Below are positions 22,658 to 34,330 of a stretch of 64,000 nucleotides of DNA, piece by piece. The notes under the pieces are model-generated. The model was not told where the DNA came from, did no database searches, and was given only the letters and a program-made list of their open reading frames with translations. Origin of the DNA: Cheilinus undulatus (lineage: Eukaryota > Chordata > Actinopteri > Labriformes > Labridae). The DNA lies in contig NC_054886.1 of the NCBI RefSeq assembly GCF_018320785.1, forward strand, positions 28,717,732-28,781,731. The letters run 5' to 3'. Each line of letters begins with the position of its first letter. The stretch's first letter is position 1. Both the position numbers and the translations under genes were made by a program.

Positions 22658-22917
22658 AAAAGCACTCAGAGAGCGCAGACCTCCACCCTATCTCCCAATA
22701 GTACAGAATCCTTTAATAAATTCCTGGATCCAGAAAGTGATCCGGATCACTCTCAAAATTTAATCACTTCTTCCTCATGCCATTTCTGACATTTCCTTGA
22801 AAATGTCATCAAAATCCCTCCATAACTTTTTGAGTTATGTTGCTAACAAACAAACTAACTAACTTACTAACTAACTAACTAACCCTGCTGATCGCATAAC
22901 CTCCTTGGCAGAGGTCA
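22658..22917. repeat. Dispersed repeat fragment with ACTA tract
   Basis: From 'aaaagcactcagagagcgcag' to 'cctccttggcagaggt', a sequence type widespread in fish genomes, including an 'actaacta' microsatellite at 22,853-22,883. Class not assigned. Confidence 0.45.
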
Positions 22918-23242
22918 AAAGTTAAAATCATGTTTTTAAAGTCAAAATATGGTATTAAAAAGCCAAAGTAAGGAGTTGAAAAGGTGATTATGAGGTGATA
23001 TGATTTAAAATACAAAATTGAAACCTAAAAGACAAAAAAGTTAAATATAAAGTCCAAATTCTGAGTTGAAAAGGTCAAAGTATGAAATGAAAAGTCAAAA
23101 TCATATGTTTGAGTTGTAATCTTGAGATGCAAAATTGAAACATGAAATACAACACATGTAATTTTTTTCCCACATTTTGAGTTTTTATGAAATCTCTTTA
23201 CTTTTTCAGATTTTTATGGCTTAACAAAAATATTTTAAATAC

Positions 23243-23759
23243 CAGTGTTGATTTCGTCGACTAAAACTATGACTAAAAATATTCGTCGACAGCCTTCTTC
23301 CATGACAAAAACTAGACTACGACTAACAAAGATAGATCTGTGATGACTAAAACTGACAAAAACTAAGTTTAGTTTTCGTCAAGATGACGAATACTAGACT
23401 AAAATGTATTTTTTTTTTGTCGAACATTCAAAATCCATGATATTTCTCCATTGTGGGTAAATCTGTACATCGCAGCTGTAACTATTCTGCCTCTCAGCTG
23501 CAGAAAGCAGGGACCCCAGATTTAGCAGGGTGCAGACTCAGGGTGCAACACACTACCATGATTTGGTACCAGATTTAGGCAAGAGAATAAATGCTTGGAC
23601 TAAAAGTAAAGACTAAAATGTGAGGACTTTTTCTGGACTAAAACTAGAATAAAACTAAAAAGGGTAGAAATGACTAAAATGTGACTAAAACTAAAATGCA
23701 TTTCATTTCAAGACTAAAACTAAGATTAAAATTAAAAATAGCTGCCAAAATTAACACTG
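23243..23759. mobile_element. Nested element rich in ACTAAAACT motifs
   Basis: Inverted ends cagtgttgatttcg and caaaattaacactg enclose about 500 bp rich in 'gactaaaact'. Flanks are not clean 8-bp repeats (ttaaatac and ttagataa). Probably a hAT-like MITE inserted into the larger element. Confidence 0.6.
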
Positions 23760-24019
23760 TTAGATAATCAAGTTGAAGTTAACATTATTATACTGAAGGA
23801 AATCTGCAGGCTTCATAGTGGTGGGCCAGTTAAAATACAAATATGATATGATCTTGTGGGCCAGACATAATCGTTCCACGGGCCGGATTTGGCCCCCGGG
23901 CCTTGAGTTTGACACCCCTACTGTAGATCTAAATAAATCCCTGATTACGTTTAGATCCTAACAAGTGAAGACATCAACTTGTGTGAATCACTAAGTTAAC
24001 CAAGTCTCTCTAATTCCAG

Positions 24020-24193
24020 TCTGTCAGGCTGTCTGATCACAGAGCAGAGCTGTTCTTCTCTGGCCTCAGCTCTGAGCGCCAACCCCTCCCATCTGAGAGA
24101 GCTTGACCTGAGCTACAACCATCTCGGACACTCAGGCGAGAAGCTGCTGAAAGCTGGACTGGAGGATCCGCTCTGGAGTCTGGACACGCTGAG
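24020..24193 (+). CDS. NLR leucine-rich repeat exon 2
   Basis: Second 174-bp LRR module, acceptor ctaattccag, donor gtagaa. It encodes LSGCLITEQSCSSLASALSA and a SHLRELDLSYNHLG segment, ending LDTLR. Phase 2 at both ends. Only two LRR exons are present between NACHT and B30.2. Confidence 0.9.
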
Positions 24194-25987
24194 GTAGAAA
24201 CATACAGCAGTATGAGTGCATAAGAGGGAAATATTTGCATTTTTTCAATTGGGTTGTGTGTGACACTTGGTAGTTGTGATCATATCAGACAGGAGATCCC
24301 AGCATGCCTTGCTCCTTGAAAGGTATGTGTTTGAGGAAGTTAAGCTGTACAGTTGGATGGGTGCATGTGTGGTGCATGTCACTTTTCAACCCATTTGTCT
24401 TTTTTTTGCCACATTCAACCAATCCCTGCCCCTTTTTGCCAGTCCTTTTTGCCACTTTAAATCAATTTTGTTGACCAATTTCCACTTTTTGCCCATTTTT
24501 GCCAGTCCTTTTTGTCACTTTTAAACAATGCTGTGACTTTTTGCCACATGTTACCAATTTTTTCCTCCTTTTTTAACCCTTATTTGCTAGTTCTTTTTGT
24601 CACTTTGTCAATTTTGATAAATTTTGCCATATTTTACCATTTTTAACCGTTTTTTTAAACCAATTTTCCCTTTTTGCCCATTTTTGCAACTCCTTTTTGT
24701 CACTTTTAAACTATTGTGTAACTTTTTTTCACATGTAACCAATTTTTCCACAATTTTTTACCCATATTTGCTAGTCTTTTTTTTTTGTCATTTTAAACCC
24801 ATTCTGCCACTTTGTTTCCTTATATTGCCACTGTAAACTAGTTTTGTTAACCAATTCCCCCTTTTTGCCCATTTTTTTGCCAGTCCATTTTGTCACCTTT
24901 AACCCATTTTGTCTCTTTTTTTGCCACATTTAAACACTTTTTCCCCCCTTATACCCACTTTGCCATTCATTTTTGTCGTTTTTAATTTAATTATCAGCTT
25001 TTTTCTCTCTTTTTTGACTTCTTATTCATATTTTCACTTCAAACCCCTTTTGCCACCTTTCACTAATAACTTTTTATGATTATTATAATCTTTCTCCTTA
25101 AGTTGTCCAAGTTTCTACTTTATTCTTTTGCATCATGATGTTCATTCACATCACGGCTTAGCTATGAAACCTGGTATTACTTTCCTAATGGTTTAGTTTA
25201 GTGTTCCCAGCCACGTTGATAACATTACCAATAAAGAGGTAATTCTGTTTTAAGAAAAGCGATTTACATTTTAGAAAGGCAATATTGCACTACAGCATAA
25301 AAAAAACAAAAGCCAGTTTTGTTGCTTTGATAAGCATGGTTATTATATAGTTTAAATATAAAATATAGTTATCACAGGTTTATATCAAAACTCACACTTA
25401 GGACCCTTGGAACCCAAATGGGTCCCTGCAGAAAAAGAGCTAAAAAAAAAAAAAAAAAACATTTTTTTCCTCTTTCAAAGCTCAAATCTTTTCATAAGGT
25501 TCAGTCTTTATTAAAACTATAAAGTTTCTGTTTATTTTCAAAATATTTAATATCGATAAAATGACCCAACTGGGTCCCTGGAGGGTTAATGTTGAGGCAC
25601 AAGATCCTATTTGTTGCATCCCAAGTAGTGCCAAAAACAGAGGCTTTCTGGAGTAACAATAATAAACAAACACATCAAAGTTTTTCTGTATGGTCTTACA
25701 TTGATTTTTGACCTATTGTTGACTTAATGTCCCTCTTTCACAGCACTGTATAGTCTAGCACCCAAAACGCATGAAATATTAATTTCATAACCAGTAAAGT
25801 TAGAAGAAAATCTCCTTCCCTTCCTGTCCTAATCACACCTTTATCTCTCAGAGAAAGTTAAAGAATGGTGCAGCAAGTGGAAATAGATGGGTTTGACCCT
25901 GTTTCTCTGTCACTGACAAAGTGAGGAGCACTGATTTATTCTGAAGAGGAGTAAGGACAGAAATCTTTCCTCTGTTTCTTCTTCCAG
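24194..25987. repeat. Intron with TGCCACTTTT array
   Basis: From about 24,390 to 25,080 it is a degenerate array on 'ttttgccacttttaacccat', the reverse complement of the GGCAAAAATGGG arrays. The rest (25,081-25,987) is AT-rich with poly-A; I see no exon in it. Confidence 0.6.
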
Positions 25988-26034
25988 GGTGGACCATGGC
26001 GGAGATGAGTGGTTAAAACCTGGCCTGCAGAAAT
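25988..26034 (+). CDS. NLR linker exon before B30.2
   Basis: A 47-bp exon between tcttcttccag and gtaagt encoding VDHGGDEWLKPGLQK. This short linker between the last LRR and the PRY-SPRY exon is typical of fish NLR-B30.2 genes. Phases fit both neighbours. Confidence 0.88.
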
Positions 26035-26142
26035 GTAAGTATGAAATTAGATTGGCTTAAATAGCAAACTGTTAGGTGACAAATCCTAAATCCCTTCAGT
26101 GTGTCTGATGATGAACTGCGGCTGTCTTCTGTCTTTCTCCAG

Positions 26143-26669
26143 ATTTCTGTGAACTCACGCTGGATCCAAACACGGCACACAGAAAGCTCAAACTGTCAGA
26201 AAACAACAGGAGAGTGACACGCGTGGAGGAGGATCAGCCATATTCGGATCATCCGGACAGATTTGAATACGAGGATCAGCTGCTGTGTAGAAATGGGCTG
26301 AAGGGACGCTGTTACTGGGAGGTGGAGCGGAGAGGAGGGGTCCATATATCAGTGGCCTACAGAGGAATCAGAAGGAAAGGAAACAGTCCTGACTGTATGT
26401 TTGGATTAACCGATCACTCCTGGACTCTTAGCTGTTCTAAAGTTGGTTTCTCTGTCCGTCACAATAACACGCAAACGGCCCTGCCTCTCTTCTCGCCTTC
26501 TCTGTCTGGTCGGGTGGCGGTTTATGTGGACTGGCCTGCTGGTATTCTGTCCTTCTACAGAGTCTCCTCTGGCACACTAGTTCATATCTACACCTATAAC
26601 ACCACATTCACGGAACCTCTTTATCCTGGGTTTACACTCTGGTCAGCTGGTACCTCAGTGTCTCTGTAG
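26143..26669 (+). CDS. NLR C-terminal PRY-SPRY (B30.2) exon
   Basis: Acceptor tctttctccag; open to a TAG at 26,667. The PRY part begins FCELTLDPNTAHRKLKLSE and the SPRY part contains GRCYWEVE, WTLSCSK and GRVAVYVDWPAGILSFYRV, ending GFTLWSAGTSVSL. B30.2 domains are ligand-binding modules also found in TRIM proteins, and in fish NLRs they are thought to determine recognition. The exon completes a 2,922-bp spliced frame (973 residues plus stop) counted from 19,499. No disruption seen. Confidence 0.92.
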
Positions 26670-26675
26670 GACAGG

Positions 26676-27278
26676 GATGTCCAAACTATGGCCCAGGGAC
26701 CAAATGTGGCCCGCGGTCCAATTTTGATTGACCCAGAGCAAATTCTAGAAATAAAATGTCAGAGAGTTATTCTAGGTAGCAATGCAGGTGAGCCAGAAAA
26801 AGGAACATTAAGATACAGGTATATATCTAAATGACTTAAAGCATTTTGAATAGATCTGTTAAATATTTTTGCCAAGTAACACCTTTATTTGCCTTTTGAA
26901 TAATTCCAAAAAAGACACTGTTTGTAAAGAAACTGGTAGTTTGTTCCAAAGAGATGTCCTCGTATTAAAATGTGTACCGATCAAGGGAAGTCCAACAAAT
27001 GGAAAGGCAAAAGTCTTAAGAATTGTCTATAAATTTCCAAAAAATGTTGGATAGATCTCGACGCAAGTGTACATATTTATTAGAGCTGTCGAGGGTACAA
27101 TTTTTAATTGCGATTAATCTCACAACTTTCATAGTTAACTCATAATTAATCAAAAATTGTGCACATCAGAAATTGTTAAAAGTTTGTATTTTCTATCAAG
27201 AAGAGCAGCTGAGTTGCATATTTTCCAAAGCTAATCTCAAAAATTACTTCTGAATTTCAAAATAAAATTAAGTGGGAT
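26676..27278. repeat. Repeat fragments downstream of the NLR gene
   Basis: Begins with the hAT-like terminus cagggatgtccaaactatgg with no clear partner end. At about 27,083-27,160 lies a 'gctgtcgagggtacaattt...gcgattaatctc' fragment of a dispersed repeat also present at 29,175 and 31,806. Confidence 0.5.
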
Positions 27279-28040
27279 GTGTGCCCTTTATCGCCAATTC
27301 TGTTTTTAACTTTTATGAACAGAATGTCTAGGCACAGCCATGGCGTTGAGGGGGTCCAGTTTGGTGGCCTCAGGATTGGGTCTCTGCTTTTTGCGGATGA
27401 TCTGGTTCTGTTGGCTTCATCAGGCCATGACTTTAAGCTCTCACTGGAATGGTTGGCAACCGAGAGTAAAGCGGCTGGGATGAGAACCAGCACCTCCAAA
27501 TCTGAAGTCATGGTCCTCAATCAGAAAAGGGTGGAATGCCCTCTCCAGGTTGAGAATGAGATCCTGCCCCAAGTGGAGGAGTTCGAGTATCTCAGGGCCT
27601 CTTTCAGGAGTGAGGGAAGAATGGAGCGGGAGATTGACAGGCGGATCGGTGCGCCGTCAGCAGTGATGCGGTCTCTGCATCGGTCTGTCGTGGTGAAGAA
27701 AGAGCTGAGTTCGAAAGGCGAGGCTCTTTCAATCTACGTATCTACCCTCACCTTTGTCATGAGCTGTGGGTAGTGACTGAAAGAAAGAACGAGATCGGAT
27801 GCCTTATGAACACCTCCCTGGTGAGGTGGTACGGGCAGGTCCCACCCAGAGGCCCCAGGGAAGACCCAGGACATGCTGGAGAGACTGTGTCTCCCAGCTG
27901 GCCTGGGAACGCCTTGGGATCCCCTCGGGAAGAGCTAGACAAAGTTGCCGGGGAGGATCAGCTGCTGTTTAGGCTGCTGCCCCCACGACCTGACCTCAGA
28001 TAAGCGGAAGAAGATGGATGGATGGATGGATGGATGGAAG
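27279..28040 (+). mobile_element. 5'-truncated Rex3-like (RTE clade) LINE remnant
   Basis: Encodes the second half of a reverse transcriptase: catalytic-box remnant LLFADDLVLLAS (the FADD form of YxDD), then EGRMEREIDRRIGAPSAVMR and HRSVVVKKELS. A stop at 27,773 and frame changes follow, then RWYGQVPPRG and the end LLPPRPDLR. The 3' tail is tandem GATG at 28,012-28,036, a feature described for Rex3 elements of fishes. Dead copy. Confidence 0.85.
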
Positions 28041-28439
28041 GTGTGGTTGTCCACACAGTATAACAGTATCAGAATAATTATAACAGAAAGAAACTTGAGT
28101 TGGCTTTCTCTGGCTTGTGGGCACAGGTCCAGAGCAGCCTAGGGAAGAGGGGCAACCCGGAGTTTGGCTGCGATTCACTACATTGTCAGTGTTTCCATTT
28201 GAAACAATGATCTCATATAACTTATAGTGAAGTAATAAACCTTGTGATATCGGTTGTCTTCTAAAACTGAAAATTGGCATTGGCCAGAGAGGTAACAGAG
28301 CTTTATTCTGTTGTTGTTTTTCTGTGTGAAAAGTGACATTAATGTAATCAGAAACTGCCACTGAGATTAACAGGGTTGTTGGAGGACTGAACTGGAGCTG
28401 ATAATAGAATATTTTCTTGTAGGAAAGTCAAAAAAGCAA

Positions 28440-28745
28440 ATAACTGTTGATAGAATGGCAATTTATTAATGCAAGAATAAAATTAATCTTATAATCCACC
28501 ATAAAAGGAAACACAGGAATTCATAGACATGACAACATGATCTAAGAAAATAATGTGCAATTATATAAGGACACAGGGCATGGACATGACCTCAGGATTA
28601 GGGAGATACTCCTCTATTATTTTTTTAATAAAAGCTTTATTTTGTCCAGCTTCCTAATGCCACTGACTTCCCAAGGAGTTGGATTCACCCATGTCAGTCT
28701 GGAAGAAGACTTTAAGGGGAAGCTCAAGGTTCACGTAGGCCTGTG
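28440..28745 (-). pseudogene. 3' remnant of a duplicated seven-helix receptor gene
   Basis: Matches the 3' flank and last codons of the gene at 6,127: 'ggagttggattcacccatgtcagtctgg' here against 'ggagttggattcactcatgttagtctgg' there, followed by related sequence for about 60 bp. The stop codon position is changed and homology ends at 28,745 where a 'gcctgtgcgatatatc' dispersed repeat begins. Nearly all of the coding exon is missing. Confidence 0.6.
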
Positions 28746-29174
28746 CGATATATCATTTTTTTTTTTGATTAAGTCAAATTTTTTTGTTTAGGACGACGGA
28801 TTAAAAAATAAAAATCTACATTACTGAAATCCCTCCGCGCTTGCCTTCATTCCTCTCTGCAGATTGATATCAGGCTTTTATAAGTGGCCTCTTTCACATT
28901 AGTTGAGTAGTTATACCTGATCAACCTTCGACAGCCTGCATACAACTTCATTTACTTTGACACTGTCATACCACACTGTTTCTTCTACATGACCACTAAT
29001 CTACTGACAAGCTTCTCATATTTACGTCCAATTAAGTGCTGGGAGAAAGCTCAGACAGGGAGGCAGCGGCCATTACCTGAAGCTACAGTGGCCTCTAGTG
29101 GCGGGAGGTTAATTACAGGTTAAAAGAGTATTATAGACCAGGATCACTGGCCTGTGTTTATTAAAAATGATAGT

Positions 29175-29290
29175 AGGGCTGTCAAAAGATTACACATTTT
29201 AATTGCGATTAATCTCAGAAATTCTGCAGTTAATCTTGATTTATCACACCCTTTTTAGGGCATTTTAAAATTCCACTATTTTGCAATTGG
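29175..29290. repeat. Dispersed 'gggctgtcaaaagatta' repeat fragment
   Basis: Same repeat as at 27,083 and 31,806, built around 'aattgcgattaatct'. Class not assigned; common in fish genomes. Confidence 0.5.
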
Positions 29291-29369
29291 AATCGTAGTT
29301 GTTCATAGTAAATTTCAATTAGCTGGCGGAACTCAAGGTAAAAAATTGAAAAGTACTCCAATTCCAGTG

Positions 29370-30190
29370 AAAGTCCTGATTCTGTAGAGGTCAATCTTTG
29401 TCAAATCAAACTCTTCTAAAATCCTGTAACCATGATGATGATAAGGAGATAAATATTGTGAATCTTACCTGGGTATCTTGTATCCTGAAAAGAGATGAGC
29501 TAAAAATGTCAGATCTTCTTGAACTTATACCTGCCTCTGTCACCTGATGTTTACTCACACCTGAGTTGACTATAAAATCACTAAAAAGTCATGTGCCACT
29601 GTGTTGAAGTTTGTGGTCTATTTGTCTGGTATAGTGAGGTCAGGAGATCAATGTCATTAAAGTCAGCTGCTGTAAACTAGACACTAAAAAACATGACAGT
29701 CATTTTGGCTGTTTTCACGTTTTTAATTCATCAGCGTTGCTGAAATAAAAATCACAATAGTGCTGGTCCCTGATTATTCGTGCTGACAAATAATCGTCTT
29801 TGATGAGCTTAAAGTCGGGAAATGTACCCCTGATCATCATGGAAGCAAACTGGCCTAAAACCAGTCTTAAAACCCTTCACTGTGTGGCCAGCTTCTGCAT
29901 GGAACACTGGTAAAAGCTGGTCATTAAGGACATCGCTTCAACATTAATGACAGTGCTTCTCCTTTCAGCAGGGCACAAGTTTCATGAGTTTAATTTTTGT
30001 TAATCATGCATGAAACTTAAAATAAGTAAACCAGGTCAATGCTCTGTTATTTTCTCCTTTAGTGGTAAAATGCAGGTGAACTTTAATAGAATTAAGAATG
30101 TAAGGATTATAAAGTGTTTTATATATACATATATAACGCTTACCTTTTTTTTATTGTTTTGTTGAAGATTTTGCTGCAACCACAGGAGAC
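29370..30190 (-). pseudogene. 5' remnant of the duplicated receptor gene with promoter and first exon
   Basis: Corresponds to 8,640-9,520. It keeps the first-exon donor (gtaagattc on the minus strand, at 29,467-29,468), the exon end ggatacaagatacccag, and a TATAAG at 29,524-29,529. Together with 28,440-28,745 it brackets the missing body of a partial gene copy. Confidence 0.55.
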
Positions 30191-30431
30191 AAGAGCATTT
30201 TATTATGACATTTTTCTCTTTATAGCTTTATGATCCTTAATCATGGCGTCAGCAAACATCTTAGTTTTAAAAGAACTACAAAACAAAATAAACTCATGGT
30301 AATATCACACGTTTTACCACTTAACCTACTTGCCTGTGCAATCTTTATGGGCATTCCTCTACTTTCACAGTCTTTTCTTCTTCTTCTTCTGTAACATATT
30401 CGTAATTTCTCTAGATGTATTTTTGGTCTTT

Positions 30432-30728
30432 TTATGCCTGTATCAATAAAGGAGGAAAGTGGATAATGAGGACAACAAAGTGGGGGAGAGACATGTAGGA
30501 AAGGCTGGATTTAAAGGCCATCTTAAAGGCGCTCCTATATTCGTACGGAAAATCACAAGGCTCCTGATGTGAGTAGAAAGGCTCCACAAACCTGGCCTGT
30601 GAATTATTAGCATGTTTGTGCTGTTTATTCACATCACTCTTCATGTTGCTCAGAGACCTTTGGGCCGGCTCAAACAACACAAATTCAGCCTGATTTTGGC
30701 CCAACTGCTCGTCCAAGCTCATCGTCAA
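30432..30728 (-). CDS. Hypothetical 98-residue frame within a duplicated block, copy 1
   Basis: Minus-strand frame related to 41,343-41,645. The two copies share SLDEQLGQN, MKSDVNKQHKHANNS and a C-terminal half starting FYSHQEPCDFPYEYRS, and end in a hydrophobic stretch (LPHFVVLIIHF). Substitutions include clearly non-conservative ones. I do not recognise it. It may be an exon of an unknown gene or part of a dispersed repeat. Confidence 0.3.
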   Translation of the reverse strand: MTMSLDEQLGQNQAEFVLFEPAQRSLSNMKSDVNKQHKHANNSQARFVEPFYSHQEPCDFPYEYRSAFKMAFKSSLSYMSLPHFVVLIIHFPPLLIQA

Positions 30729-30904
30729 ACCTCTGGCTAGTTACTCTACTAAATACTCTTGTAGTGACATAATTCTGTCTAAGACGAAGTTTGACACCCA
30801 GACCAGGACTGCACACAGGGCCCTAATGGAAATTCCAGTAAAAGGGGCCTCCACCGTTGCGATTTATTGATAATATTGATGCGCTGTATCAGTAGCATTG
30901 GTGC

Positions 30905-31210
30905 TACTTTTCAACATTTCTGTACTTTTTTCCCTTTGTTGTTGCCCCTGTTAACACATTTTTTGCCACTTCAAATACATGTTGGCGTCATTAATCCATT
31001 TTGCAACACAAAATTAATTTTTGTCACATGTAACTCCTTTTTACTACTTTTTTTTGCCAATTTTAAGTGCATTTAGCCATTTTATGCCCATTTTTACAAC
31101 TTTAAATCCAATTTTGCCACTTGTAACACCTCTCACCACATTTTTCTGCCTGTATTTATCACCACTTAAAACCAATCTTTTCCACTTAAACCCTTTAAAA
31201 GCCTCTGTTA
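30905..31210. repeat. Degenerate TTTTGCCACTTT array
   Basis: Same satellite family as 24,390-25,080 and 41,825-42,200, here within the block shared with 41-42 kb. Confidence 0.65.
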
Positions 31211-31478
31211 TCAAAATATGTGTCTGAATCCAAAACACACACGTCTGTGCATACCGTCTTGCTGTCTCTCCACAACAGGCTGTCCTGGTGTTTGTTACAG
31301 GTGCAGCAAAAATCATAAAACAAAGGAAAGACTCAGTATGAAATTCTGGCTGGAATAAAGGTATAGGTGTTTATGGTTGTGAGCGGTGAAAGTTCATATG
31401 ATCCGTCTGGTGACGCTACCCGGTGTGCTCGCTCTCATTGGATGTTGTGGGTACTCCGTCAGTGGCATGACGACCTAG

Positions 31479-31512
31479 AATTGTAAATATCAAACGTTTG
31501 ATATTTACGATT
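31479..31512. repeat. Palindrome centred on AACGTT
   Basis: gtaaatatcaaacgtttgatatttac (26 bp, 31,483-31,508) is a perfect palindrome; it extends to 34 bp with one mismatched pair. The surrounding 31,380-31,730 looks like part of a dispersed fish MITE. Confidence 0.8.
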
Positions 31513-31799
31513 CAGGGTCTGGGAGGCTACGACGCGATTTGGAGCAGTAAATTAATCGTGTTGACACCACACATGCAGACTACTCAGACATATAATTGTT
31601 TGCAACGGGGCTCCAGTCAGTATATGCCCCCACAATCGCTTCGGGGGTCAAATCTTGCGTAAAATTGGGCTTAAAATCATGTAGTGTGTGAACCGCCTGA
31701 TCGGCTTAAATTATAGGTTTTGTGTGAAAGTAACACGTCTTTTTGAGACACTTAATTATTTTGAGTTCGTTAAATCAAAAATGGAACTTTTTATGTATT

Positions 31800-33070
31800 C
31801 TAAGTAGGGCTGTCAATAGATTAAAATTTGTAGTTGCAATTACTCTCTCGAATTCATAGGTAACTCAAGATTAATCGCAAATTAATCACACTTTTTTGTC
31901 TGTTCTAAATGTACCATAAAGGACTATTTCCCAAGATTTAAATACCCTAAATACACAAGTGGACAGAACTGCTTTCTATGCAAATGTTTGTTCAGAGGTG
32001 AGTAAAGTGGACACATCTGCCCCACTCAAGTGAAGAAGCAAGTAATTACTTCAAAATGTTTGTTATTATTTACCAGCTTTTTATTTTTAAATTTAAAAAT
32101 GGCTTAATGTAAAATAAATGCTGACAATCAGTCCAGCAGATTCACTGGAATAACGTCAATAAACACAAACACATTTTTTCTTCTTAAATAAAGGAGACCC
32201 ACAGTCTATTAATGCTTTTAGCTTACTACATTATGATACTCTGCAGCGCTCATTCACTCTCAGGCTCACCTGTAACACCTCTGCTCTCCTGTCACACACC
32301 AGCCTCTTCTGCTCTGTCTCCTCATGATGCAGCTGTACATTCACCATGCATAAGACCATCCCCGATAAGGACTGTGGAGTCTTTGACACTTTTGCGGAAT
32401 CTTGATTTACTGTTCTTTTAAATTTGGTGTTTATTTACAGTTCCAGTCTATCGTTTTAGTAAGTTTCGTTTTCTCCGAAGACTTTCACTTTCAAGCAGGA
32501 GCTGAGTGGGGATGGGAGAGGGCCAGTCAACTGTCAATGTAAAGGGTCAGTGCAGCTGTAGTGCTGGTTCATAGCAGGACTTTCTTCTAGTTGCCCTTCT
32601 GGTTGTTCTCCACATTGGATTTAAGAACATATGGTCTATGTGTTTCGCGGTGGTGTCAGAGGAGCATCAGATGCAGCATGAACATAATCCCGTAACCCGC
32701 CATTGTTGTTTTGACCAGTCCTGCGCAGGCGTCTTAAGAGAGCTACGCTATGTGTGACGTAATCATTTCAAAAAGATGCGGATGGCTATCCACAAAGAGA
32801 CGAAATGTTAGTCATATATGGAATTTTTGCACTCAAAAGTAGTGTTTACAGTCACGCTCCTTCCGTGAGGAGGAAACGCCTATACGACAAAAAATGTTTG
32901 CGTATACTCCTTAATTCGTCTCCATGTGGACGGGCCCATTTACCTCCACAAGTCAAACGTGCTGACCAACCAGCAAACCCCCAGCACTCTGCTAAGGTTG
33001 GCATCAGGAACCCCCCTTCGCAGGAGTTCTGTTCAGTTGGTTCCCTGAAACTTCCAGAGGGCTGCACAGT
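31800..33070. other. Intergenic stretch without recognised gene
   Basis: Starts with a 'gggctgtcaatagattaaaattt' dispersed repeat (31,806-31,890). The rest has short frames (for example 32,805-33,128 plus) without motif or splice support. Confidence 0.45.
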
Positions 33071-33899
33071 GATTTGCAAATCACTGTATTGTGTATACAT
33101 TGACATTTTACACATCCTGACTTTTTAGGATTTGGGGTTTGTACTAATTTATATTAAAGTGTAAATTTGATTCCTAATAAAACTTAAAAGGAATGATAAG
33201 TTTGTAGAGAGAAGTCAACCATTTTGGTCTAGTTTACTTGTGACGCTAAAGTCATAGCCCATGTTTCCAGTAAAAAGGCGTGAACTAAAATGGTTAGAAA
33301 CTCCAAAACTGAAAATTAGTCCAGTTTTGGCCCTGGAGTAAATTAAACAAGTTATGTGTCCAATAAACATTCTTCTCCAACTGTTTTTGTTTTCAAACTA
33401 ACTGACCTGGCACAAATTTGACTGCCATAAAAGCATGGATAGAGCCATCATTTTGATATTAATGAGCTCCCTGGTTGAGGATGAGCTAGTGGTAATGAGC
33501 TCCCTGGACTTGGAGGTGTTAGGGGTCAACAGAGGAGGCTTACATCAGCCCCACTGGACCATCATTCACACCTCTAATGAATGTTTACCTTGCACTGACA
33601 GAGCTCAGACTAAAACTTCTAACTCATCACGACTGGAGAGAGTGCAATCTTTTTGACGAACAAGCATTAACTTTAACTTTTAGCACCAGCCTGCCATTAA
33701 TCAGGGTTAGGTATCTGGTTTCTCATAGCCACTTTTCTACTAAGAAGGTCCAAACTTTCTAAAACATGGAAAAAAAAATAATTCCTCTAACTTTTGGTTA
33801 ACAAGCTACAACTCTGAGGTCAGCAGTCAATAGCTGTTCGAAACTCGGCAAAACTTAGGCTAATCCATCTTAAAAAGCTCCAGTCTACAACGCTTGTGC

Positions 33900-34330
33900 C
33901 GAACTGAACACTGTTCAGACCAATCAGCGCCATTAAAGGAGAATGTGGCGGTAGCTACAGGCTTTTTTGAAAAGATAACAACTCACTGCTGGATACGCTG
34001 TTTCCTTGTTTTTCACTGGCGAATCCATCTTGCAAAGCTCCCAACTCAACCGTTTTGGCCTGGTTAGAAAATGGCAGGACCAATCAGGGGCAGTATTTCC
34101 AGGCGCAGCAGAGTCGTGACGTAAGCAAGAAGCAACAAGAGGCAGTTATGGCAGAAGAGATTAGCGTGGATGCTGCTAAAGCGCTGGTTTTATCAGAAGT
34201 TGATGACATTTCTTCGTTCAAAGAAGAACAAAGAACAGCAGTTAGTTGTTCTCTTTTCAAAAACAACAAAAGTCGTGAACTGACATGTTTACAGTTGCCA
34301 TGGTTCATGGTTGCCATGTGACAGAACGTT
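33900..34330 (+). mobile_element. Dispersed element with a helicase-like fragment, copy 1
   Basis: Three related copies occur: here, 47,130-47,990 (interrupted) and 57,940-58,440 (reverse). A short frame with MAEEISVDAAKALVLSEVDD and SSFKEEQRTAV recalls the N-terminal end of RecQ-like helicase proteins carried by some fish transposons. No helicase motif remains. Assignment is an inference. Confidence 0.4.

Larger units (their letters stand above)
22097..23920 (+). mobile_element. Complete hAT-like element with 8-bp target duplication and internal satellite
   Basis: Flanked by perfect direct repeats ctgtagat (22,089-22,096 and 23,921-23,928). Termini are caagggtttcaaactcaa and ttgagtttgacacccc, inverted. 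The interior is an array of 'aaaaggtcaaaatatgactt' units, the reverse complement of the arrays at 320-560 and 9,530-10,680. It contains a different repeat at about 22,658-22,917 and a nested element at 23,243-23,759. No transposase frame is visible. It lies in the intron between the two LRR exons. Confidence 0.85.

Noticed and set aside
27279-27773. A 164-codon frame as a host gene
   Set aside because: It is the FADD reverse-transcriptase half of a truncated Rex3-like LINE with a GATG tail.
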